DNA of 64,000 bases from Eretmocerus hayati. Lineage: Eukaryota; Arthropoda; Insecta; Hymenoptera; Aphelinidae. Positions within the stretch are counted from its first letter, which is position 1, and each line of letters opens with the position of its first letter. This document shows positions 32,863-40,968 of the stretch, in pieces. The stretch spans positions 63,766,186 through 63,830,185 of the forward strand of contig CM056743.1 of NCBI GenBank assembly GCA_029851415.1, given 5' to 3'. Below the pieces are notes generated by a model. It searched no databases and was not told the DNA's origin. It was given only the letters and a program-made list of their open reading frames with translations. A program made the position numbers and the translations under genes.

Positions 32863-34868
32863 AACGATCTATATAACGATCCCTCCTACCATCTATTTGG
32901 GGTGGCTGAGTCGAAGCTTGATGAGTATGTGGATGACAGTCTCGTTCAGATTCCGGGGTTTTCACTGTTGAGACAGGATCGCAACAGAGAGGGAGGTGGG
33001 GTTGCCTTGTATGTACGCAATGACTTCAAGGTTGAGAAGTTGATTCCGTCGAATACTTTTGGGCCAGGGAAACCTGGAGTACCTGAATTCCTTTTCTGTA
33101 GCGTACAGCAGGGCAAGTCCCCTCCGATATTAGACGTAGTAATTTACAGACCCCCGAAAATCACCATGCAGAAAGATGATGGGCTGTTTGGCTCATTACG
33201 TCGACTGTGTGGCGATTACAGTCACAAAATTATAATGGGAGATCTGAACGCGGATTTACTTGACGCTACTCACCCTGACACAAAAACACTGACTGCTCTG
33301 ACAGAAGAACTTGCCTTGCAGATAGTACAGCATGGCCCGACTCACCAACATAACCCCAATGTATCTCATACATGGATTGATCATATTCACGTGGATGACA
33401 ACGACATTATTACCGACTCTCAACTGCCCAGTTTCGGCAGGCACTCGGTCATTGACGTCACCATCAGCGTCTTCACTCCCACTCCGCCGAGAAATTCCTT
33501 CACCTATAGGGATTTTCGTAAGATCACTCCGGAGATATTGAATGACCGCTTGCTTCGCTGCAACTGGACAGCTCTTGAAAATGCTGAAACCAGTTTGGAA
33601 GATGCAATTAACTGCTTGAATGGAAATTTAGAGACCGGTTTGGACGGATTAGCAGCGGAGAAAACTATGAATCCGGAAAAAAATGATGCTCCTTGGATTG
33701 GTCAGAAGTTGAAAGTGCTCACGAATAAGCGAGACGCGACGCGCAGGCGCTGGGAGCGGATGCAACGTAACCAACGCAAGTGTCCTGAGCTTCAAAGTGA
33801 GTACTTTCGGCTTAGCAAAGAAGTCGACTTGCGCATTGAACAAGAGCGTAACTCCTTCCTTCGAACCCAACTCACGGACGCTCTTGATCAGAAGAAGAAC
33901 ATCTGGAAGGAGATGCGCAATCTTGGCCTCTTGCCCAAGAGCAAAGAGGAAGAACTTCACGGTTTCACACCGGATGAGTTGAACGCTCACTTTGCGGGGG
34001 TTTCTGGCTCGCCTCACGAAAATATTAATGATAATAATGTTCGTCCATGGCGTCGTGTACCTCGACGCCACGGACGAACAGGGGCAACGGATACAACGAC
34101 TGAGCAATTCATGTGTGAGATACATTTTTGATCTCAGGAGAGACGAGCTTATCACCCCGTTTAGGGAGCGTCTGGGTTGGTTACGTACTGATTCGCGGAG
34201 AATGCACTTCGCATCACTCTTAATGCATAAGATCATGCATCTTGGAAAACCTGGCTACCTAGCTGCGATGTTTACCAGGTACCAATCCGAACGCCCCGCA
34301 CGTAGTGATCTAGAAGAGCGAGTACTCAAAGTCCCCAGCATGAGACTTGAGTATGGAAGAAGATCTTTCCAAGTTCAATGTGCTCATCTGTGGAACTTTC
34401 TCCCTCCAGGCTCTCGGCAGCTGAGGAAAACATCGTTATTTGCAGAGGCCTTGAAAGATTTTTTATTGACACAGTTTCCTCAGAGGATTGATGTTGAGGA
34501 GAAACACTATTTTAATCTGTGATGGGTTGGGCTCTACTTTTTATTAATTTTTTTTTTCTATATGTGACCTCCTGTCACCCGACTGATGAAACACAGCTGT
34601 GATATGACCGTGAGCCCATATCCCTCTCTTACTATAAAATTTTGTACTTAGAATAATGAGTAATCTCGCCCTGACTAGTCACAAATTGTGATACTAAGTG
34701 TCCTTGACCAAAGCAGTATTTCACTGAAACTATTATTATTATGAGTATATATATACATTATTTTCTATACACGGTATTATATTCTTAACAGGCATATGTA
34801 ATCATATGTAATCTGATCTTTTGTCTGCGGACGAATAAAAGGACATCTATCTATCTATCTATCTATCT
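32863..34868 (+). mobile_element. LINE family A, copy A1 (RT deleted)
   Basis: A CR1/L2-like non-LTR retrotransposon inserted in the (CT)n tract of the gypsy 3' LTR. It starts within the endonuclease domain (5' truncated) and ends AATAAAAGGACATCT followed by (ATCT)n, then the LTR resumes CTCGCGG. The other LTR shows the empty site. It has lost an internal stretch of about 1.5 kb holding most of the RT. Confidence 0.9.
32878..34522 (+). pseudogene. LINE A1 ORF2, endonuclease joined to the C-terminal domain
   Basis: The endonuclease of the APE type reads FGVAESKLDEYVDDSLVQ, NREGGGVALYVRNDF, VIYRPPKI, IIMGDLNADLLD and HTWIDHIHVDD, followed by the linker with RDATRRRWERMQRNQRK. At about 34025 the sequence jumps to the C-terminal part of the polyprotein (frame 33992-34522: VVYLDATDEQGQRIQRLSNS, RLGWLRTDSRRMHFASLLMH, LWNFLPPGSRQLRK). 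The whole RT palm is missing. The endonuclease frame itself is open to 34131. The element cannot replicate on its own. Confidence 0.85.
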
Positions 34869-35202
34869 CTCGCGGTATATTACCTGTTGCGTATACGCCC
34901 GGATGCATCGGTTCGCTTAAGCCTGAATAAACGTAACCCTTTATATTTTTCAATATTATTGCTCGCGTTGTTCTTCCTCAATGTGTCCTCGTGCCACCTT
35001 GATTAGACTTATGCGCCCACGCGAGAACGAGGAAGCGGTCGCCCACAGGTAGGGCTAATCGCCGACGGCTTCGAGGAGGACGAGCGGCAACAGAACGAGC
35101 ATCGATGTCTACGACAAGAGTCTCAATTCCCCAAGAGCTCTGTAGTATTGCAGTAGGCTGCAACTCTTATTAGGGATAATTAGACGGTCCAATGAACCGT
35201 CA
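34869..35202 (+). repeat. Gypsy 3' LTR, second part
   Basis: It continues the LTR from CTCGCGG to ACCGTCA, matching 9010-9343. The second TACAGT follows. Confidence 0.9.
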
Positions 35203-35208
35203 TACAGT

Positions 35209-35556
35209 ATGAAATTGAACAGTCCTGAAGTGGAAATTGCAACGATAATCGTTCACCAGGCTGTGGCAAGCAAAATAATTGTTTTCCATTTTTGATCATT
35301 TCAATCGATTGGAAGTTCAAAGTCATCTATTCCTTCCAACTGACAAAGACACCACTCCCCTACTGTCACTCTGTAGCTGGAGTATGTCATAGTATACCAG
35401 ATTCTCATCCAGTGCAATCGCAAGCCGACGAGGAGACCTATCCAGAGTCGTCTTGGAACGTTCATTCTCATGATATAAGATTCATATATAGAGAACTCCA
35501 TGAAAGTCATCCTTCCGATCTCTCCTCCGATTCTCTGTATTCCTTATATTGTACAA
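35209..35556. other. Unassigned sequence between gypsy and foldback 2
   Basis: About 350 bp of mixed-composition DNA. It could be ALIX intron or the rest of the BEL-1 LTR. I recognise no gene; the open frame 35292-35567 crosses into the foldback and is probably chance. Confidence 0.4.
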
Positions 35557-35564
35557 ATATCCAT

Positions 35565-37773
35565 TAGGGTGGGCCGAAAATCCATTTTTCTCGAGAATCG
35601 CTTCGCGCTAGTGAAATTTCACTGTCTTTTGATGAGAAAATACGGTAATTTTTTCGCTGCAAGCTCAAAAGTGAGTTTTTCAGGTGGAGCAAGAGCCTCA
35701 AAGGTTAAGAAAAATGGAGAAAAACGTGTTTTTCGACCCTTTCCCGTTATTTTTTTGCATGAAATTTCGGTGCATCTCCACATTTTGATACGTACTTCGA
35801 TTACTTTTGAAGCTTGTATCAAAACCAATAAAATGAGCTGAGGTACGCCGTATCTGAGTCACGTGGACCAAAGTTATTGTAAATCTACGGAAGATGGTTT
35901 TCCGCCCTTTTTCTTCCGTTCTCTTATCCGCAATCATAAGAAGGTTATGCGTTATGTAACCATCCGACAAATGGAACTCTGGCCCAACTGTTATGCTTAG
36001 GCTCCCGCAGTCTGCCCTATTTTGCGTTTGAATGAGGAAAGTCTACTCCAAAATCCCGAGGAATGAGATCTTGTGACGGAGCAAGAGTTTAAGAGACCTT
36101 GCGAAAATTAAGAAGAACATGACATTTTCATGGTCCTTTCGAAGATGATGCGATAGAGCGCAGAGTATTTCCTTCGCCTGAGTTGACATATGAACGACCT
36201 TTCCCCATGTTTTTTCATCCGTAGAAACCAAGAACAGGGTTCACTTAGGCCTCAAGGGTCAAGGGTCTGTGTGAATTGCGAGATACCAATGCTGGTGATG
36301 GAACCACATTTTTTCGGAAAACGTCCAAATTCGTTTAAATCACTGTGCTGCTGAAGAGAGCATTTGAATGGACCTGGATCACTCATGGAACTGGGTTTCC
36401 CTACGTATTTTGTCCTCCTGGAAACGATCTCGGTGTTCTCATCGAGCTTGGATGCGTCAAATTCGAGTATTGAGCAGATAAAGATAGAAAATTTTCGTCT
36501 TATCTTATACATGGACTCCCTATCCTTATACACAAGTTTGACTTTTTGGCCATCAACTACTCGGTGCTTTAATTTGACGCATCCAAGCTCGATGAGAACA
36601 GCGAGATTGTTTTCAGGAAGACAAAATACGTAGGGAAACACAGTTCCACGAGTGATCAAGTCCCATTCCTATGCTCCTCTCAGGAGCACAGCGATTTGAA
36701 CGGATTCAGGCGTTTTCTGGAAGAGTGTGGTTTCCTCGACAGCATGAGTATCTCACGATTTACAAAGACCCTTGACCCTTGAGGCCAAAGTGGATCTCGT
36801 TTCTGGTTTCCACGGGTAAGAATACATAGGGAAAGGCCGTTCATATGACGACTCAGGTGAAGAAAGTAGTCTGCGCTCTACCGCATCACTTTCGAAAGGA
36901 CCATCAGAATGTCATGTTCTTCTTGATTCCCTCAAGATCTCTTAGGCTCTTGCTCCATCACGAAATCTCATCCCTCGGCATTTTGAAGTAGCCTTTCCTC
37001 ATTCAAACGCAGAATAGGGCAAACTGTAGAAGCCTAAACCTAACAATTTGGCCAGAGTTCCATTTGTCAGATGGCTTCATAACGCATCACCTCTTCATGA
37101 TTGCGGATGAAAAAACGTGAGAGAAAGGTCGAAAAACCTTCTTCCGTAGATTCACAATAACTTTGGTCCATGTAACTCAAATAGAACGTACTCAGGCTCA
37201 TTTTATCGAGCTCGGAACAAGCTTTAAAAGTAACTAAAGCACGTATCAAAACGTGGAAATGCACTGAAGTTCCATGCAAAACAATAGCGAAAAAGGGTCG
37301 AAAAACACGTTTTTCTCCATTTTTCTTATCCCGTTGACTTTAGAAGTGACTTCTGGCACTCGCAAACCTTTTCTGATGGTCAAAACATCAAATACTAGTG
37401 TCAAGCCCGCAAAAAATGGCAAAATTAGGAAGTCGAAAATTTTTCGATTTTTATTATTTTTCCCAAAAATGGTCGACTATTGCGACCTAATGCTTGTGCC
37501 AACATGATTCAATCATGTCCCAGAGATTCCCTGATTCTCCGCAGATTTTTCCAATGCTTTTATCAAGCGTTATCACGAAATATCGAAAAAAGCGCTTGTC
37601 CAGTATAGTGGACATCAACAGTCAACGGGTTAATCTTTGAGGTTCTTGCTCCACCTGAAAAACTCACTTTTGAGCATGCAGCAAGAAAATTACCGTATTT
37701 TCTCATCAAAAGACAGTGAAATTTCACTAGCGCGAAGCGATTCTCGAGAAAAATGGATTTTTGGCCCACCCTA
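35565..37773. mobile_element. Foldback transposon 2, hAT-like (TAGGGTGGGCC ends)
   Basis: The ends read TAGGGTGGGCCGAAAA and, inverted, TAGGGTGGGCCAAAAA, with a perfect 8-bp duplication ATATCCAT at 35557-35564 and 37774-37781. It is a nearly full-length palindrome with a centre near 36490: arms share for example TTCGCGCTAGTGAAATTTCA and GGAGAAAAACGTGTTTTTCG. The right arm is 300 bp longer because of a piggyBac-like MITE at 37330-37629. Ends, duplication length and arm organisation relate it to foldback 1 (549-2057), but interiors differ. No transposase. Confidence 0.9.
37330..37629. mobile_element. piggyBac-like MITE nested in foldback 2
   Basis: A 300-bp block with inverted ends CCCGTTGACT...AGTCAACGGG, flanked by TTAA on the right (37630-37633) and TTAT on the left (37326-37329). 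The opposite arm of the foldback gives the empty site, with a single TTAA. TTAA duplication and CCC/GGG ends are piggyBac hallmarks. No coding sequence. Confidence 0.85.
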
Positions 37774-37814
37774 ATATCCATGTCTCTAGACTTGCTTCAT
37801 CATTCTGATTCCAG

Positions 37815-37992
37815 GACGCTGGCGAGCTTGAATCTCCCTGCAGCAATAGAAGACACTAGTGGAATAGAAATACCCAACTCACTACTGGACAAAATCCATC
37901 ATGCAAATAATCTTGGTGGAATTCATTCTCTTGAAGCAATCATGAAAGAGCTCCCAGAGTCATTAAAGAGGAATACAGACATATTGATCGAG
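37815..37992 (+). CDS. Candidate exon of ALIX/PDCD6IP (V domain)
   Basis: A 178-bp stretch between a polypyrimidine/AG acceptor (CATTCTGATTCCAG, ending 37814) and a GT donor (GTATGCG at 37993). Its translation contains TLASLNLPAAIEDTSG, then SLLDKIHHANNLGGIHSLEA and IMKELPESLKRNTDILIE. This matches the V-domain segment of ALIX (PDCD6IP), a BRO1-domain ESCRT adaptor, which has LASLNLPAAIED...GGIQ...KELPELLQRN.EIL at this place. There is no stop or frameshift inside. Flanking exons are not found: neither the preceding nor the following ALIX sequence is recognisable within the window. It may be one exon of a gene with very long, transposon-filled introns, or a captured or duplicated exon. Confidence 0.75.
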
Positions 37993-38888
37993 GTATGCGT
38001 CCATTCGATGGATCCTCCACAATCTCTGGATACTTCAATTTCCTCTGAGGGTCCTCAACAGAACTTCGAGATCAGAATCTCTCATCAGCCAGGAGTCAGA
38101 TATTTGCGATCCATATCCCGGACCTCTGCCTATTGACTCTATCGCGGTAGCGCATGGGGGCTTGGGGCAGGAATCTGTCTCACCAGCGTGTTGGTTTTCC
38201 GGTTGGTTATTCTTGAGTAGCTAAGTACTTGAGAACGTCACTGTTCCCTGGCCTACTACCGAAACGAGGTGAATTTTACAAGAGTTCAAATCACCTAAAA
38301 CAACTCATTCTTGATTCAATTGACACAGTTTTCATGATGGTCTGGTGGGTTCGAGAAATCGACATCCCTATTCACCATCAAACTTGGATGGTTCATTTTC
38401 ATCATAAAGATCCAATCTTGAACAGTGAATAAGCATGTCTGTTCCGTAGGAGGAGAGTGTTCGTCTTTGCGCTTATGCTTGTTGTTCACCCATCGGCCTT
38501 TCGAAATGAATATTGGCTGGACTTCCAGCCTTCATGACGTGTTGAATACTTGACAAAATGTGTAGTCTCCGTCTACATACCAAGGAGGGAAGCATGTGTT
38601 CCGAATGATTTGAGATTCGACAGTTTTCACGAAAATGACCTCATTCCTAAGTGCTCATCTACCTTCTCGGACTTGGTTCTCACTTCGAGCTCCTCTAGAG
38701 TCATAATCTTAGGAAGATTCCAGTACCCTCGAAACTCGATGGTGAATAGATAGTTTCAGTGAATTAACGATATTTCCGACCCAGGTGATCGTACGGAGAT
38801 TTTGGAAAAAGCATCTTGGAGATCAGAAGAAAACCTCTCGATTTATGTGTTTCAAATATTTTTCGCTCAATTCTTGAGTTGCTCCAAT
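37993..38888. other. Unassigned sequence after the ALIX-like exon
   Basis: About 0.9 kb without recognised gene or repeat. Intron is the simplest reading if the exon is real. A minus-strand stretch near 38650-38750 (KIMTLEELE...) is open but unrecognised. Confidence 0.4.
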
Positions 38889-39092
38889 CGACGACAATCA
38901 AAGATCTGAAGAGAATGGACTTGTCAGGGGTTGAGATACAGGAAGGGAAGTTCATCCCGTTCAGTGATACGGTCGTGAGCCTTGGTGTTACACTTGACAG
39001 TGAACTGACGTGGAAACCGCACATCGACCAAGTAACTAAGAAAGTCAACAGAGCCCTCTATGGATTGCGGTTTTTTAGGGCATGTATCACCA
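38889..39092 (+). pseudogene. LINE family A, copy A2 (fragment of ORF2)
   Basis: This encodes IKDLKRMDLSGVEIQEGKFI and ELTWKPHIDQVTKKVNRALY, the region just after the RT palm of family A. It ends at ATCACCAGA, exactly where family B sequence follows. Both ends of the fragment are truncated. Confidence 0.85.
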
Positions 39093-39163
39093 GACTCACT
39101 AACTGGGCGAATGGGGTTGTACCCCCCGTCCTCAATAAAATTACAATCAATGAATCAATCTCT
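39093..39163 (+). mobile_element. LINE family B, copy B2 (3' end only)
   Basis: GGGGTTGTACCCCCCGTCCTCAATAAAATTACAATCAATGAATCAATCTCT is shared (by parts) with the 3' end of the family B element at 61917-61990. It is a severely 5'-truncated insertion of about 70 bp whose tail ends AATCTCT. It starts within the short TC-rich motif of the A2 fragment. Confidence 0.8.
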
Positions 39164-39673
39164 AGCCCAGGCCGGGGCACCCTCCAAGAGCTGGGTGCCC
39201 TGGGCGAGATGTGGTCGTGTGAGGGGCTGCGTGTCAGCAGATGCTGGCACAAGTCTAGACACTCACACTTTGTTCACTCACACCAAAAACTATCCCACAC
39301 ATGCGACGCGATCACTCAACCCTTACTGGGTCGACTCCTGGTGCACACGTGGCGAATTTTAGCGTACCGATATACAGGGAGGTCTCTCTAGGCCGGTAGC
39401 CATCCCAAGATTGCCGGCCGGCGACGCGCGGCACGGCTTCCTCTAGCCCGCGCAAGCGCTGCGCCGCCCGGCTTGATGGGCTGGAAGGTGCTGCCACCAC
39501 GCTGATGGTGGGAGCCATCAGCCCGTTTGAACGCCGTCGTCGTCTTCTCCTCGTCACCTAGGCTCAAAAAAAAAGTAGAACACACAAAAAATCAGACTTC
39601 GATCTACCTGGCCCGAGGTGACGACGAGAGCTTCTGTGGGGCAAGACGGAACGTGCTGCAACGTTCCACGTTG

Positions 39674-39675
<2 letters not shown>
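39164..39675. other. GC-rich unassigned block
   Basis: About 510 bp, much more GC-rich than its surroundings in 39380-39560, with an A-run near 39566. It could be the 5' region of an unknown LINE. I see no convincing reading frame. Confidence 0.4.

Positions 39676-39722
<47 letters not shown>
39676..39722. repeat. (CT)n microsatellite
   Basis: An uninterrupted CT repeat of 47 bases between the GC-rich block and copy A3. Confidence 0.95.
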
Positions 39723-39728
<6 letters not shown>

Positions 39729-40586
39729 TTTAGAAAAAATTTGACGAAAATTCCGCTGGCACCAAATGAGTGCTTTCTCTTTTGAGAAAGCAAAATACAA
39801 TTGCATACACCTACGTATGCCCGTTGAAATGTAATCACACGTATAAAAATGAATATAATATATGTACAACAAAATAATAATGATAATTTCAGTCAATTAC
39901 TGGTTTGGTCAAGGACAATAATTACCACAATTCGTGACTAGTCAGGGTGCATACTTAGAAGTATAAAAAGAGGGGTAAGGGCTCGCACTAATATCACAGC
40001 TATAGATCACCAATTGGGTGACTGAGGTCACATGTATAAATACTAAATTAAAGAAGAGCCCTTCCCATTACAGATCGAAATAATGCCTCTTCTCCACATC
40101 AATCCTCTGGGAGGATAGTGTTAACAGGAAGTCTTTTAAGGACTCTTTAAATAATGATATCTTCCCAAGCTGCCGAAAGCCCGGAGGGAGAAAGTTCCAC
40201 AAATGAGCACACTGAACCTGGAAAGATCTTCTTCCATATTCAAGGCTCATGTTGGGAACTTTGAGTACCCGCTCTTCTAGATCACCCCTCGCGGGGCGTT
40301 CGGATTGGTACCTTGTAAACATCGCAGCTAGGTAGCCAGGTTCTCCTAAGTGCATGATCTCATGCATCAAGAGAGCTGCGATGTACATTCTTCGCGAATC
40401 AGTACGTAACCAACCCAAGCGCTCCCTAAACGGGGCGATGTGCTCGTCTCTCCTAAGATAAAAATATATCTCACACATGAATTGCTTAGTCTCTGTACCC
40501 GTTGCCGCTGTTCGTCCGTGGCGTCGAGGTACACGACCGCGCAATAATCTAGGTGCGGTTGAACCAATGACTCGACTACGCGAATT

Positions 40587-40589
<3 letters not shown>
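39723..40589 (-). pseudogene. LINE family A, copy A3 (3' third)
   Basis: The minus-strand frames encode ESLVQPHLDYCAVVYLDATD, RLGWLRTDSRRMYIAALLMH and AHLWNFLPPGFRQLGK, ending HYFDL at 40068, then a 3' UTR with the family signature GACTAGTCA...TGTCCTTGACCAAA. The 5' end begins CCGAATTCG directly against the (GA)n tract. The 3' UTR is recognisable to about 39777; the boundary beyond that is uncertain. Confidence 0.8.
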
Positions 40590-40624
<35 letters not shown>

Positions 40625-40643
40625 TAGATAGATAGATAGATAT
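40590..40643. repeat. (GA)n and (GATA)n microsatellite
   Basis: About 30 bases of GA followed by about 23 bases of GATA. The GATA part is the 3' tail of copy A4 read from the other strand, (TATC)n; the GA part is the target tract. Confidence 0.9.
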
Positions 40644-40691
40644 CCTTCATTCGTCATACGACAAAATACACCTACATATTTTCATATGTGT

Positions 40692-40737
<46 letters not shown>
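40692..40737. repeat. (AT)n microsatellite
   Basis: An uninterrupted AT repeat in the 3' UTR of LINE copy A4. Copies A1 and A3 have only a short ATATATATAC stretch at most in this place. Confidence 0.9.
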
Positions 40738-40746
<9 letters not shown>

Positions 40747-40968
40747 AATATTCCGATAAAATCATATTAAGAAATAATTTGGTCAAGGATAGATATATCA
40801 CAAATTGTGACTAGTCATACACTTTACGATTTCACTTGAAAGAAAATAAGATAAAGGAGATAAAAGGCATGGGTTCACGGAAATATCACAGTTTTTCTCC
40901 AGTCTGGTGACAGAAGGTCACTTACAAATGAAAAGAGATAGAAAGCAAAGGAACAAAGCCCTAGCCCA

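Larger units (their letters stand above)
8463..35202 (+). mobile_element. Ty3/gypsy retrotransposon, expanded to 26.7 kb by nested insertions
   Basis: The two LTRs (8463-9343, and 32324-35202 including an insertion) start TGTGACGGG and end ACCGTCA. Flanks carry a 6-bp duplication TACAGT at 8457-8462 and 35203-35208. A tRNA-Lys primer site follows the 5' LTR, and a TGGGGGGAGGGTA polypurine tract touches the 3' LTR. Coding order gag, protease, RT, RNase H, integrase defines Ty3/gypsy. Four later insertions account for about 14.9 kb: BEL-2, a solo-LTR-like unit, Tigger and a LINE. Removing them leaves an element of about 11.9 kb. All genes carry frameshifts or stops, so the copy is dead. Confidence 0.9.
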
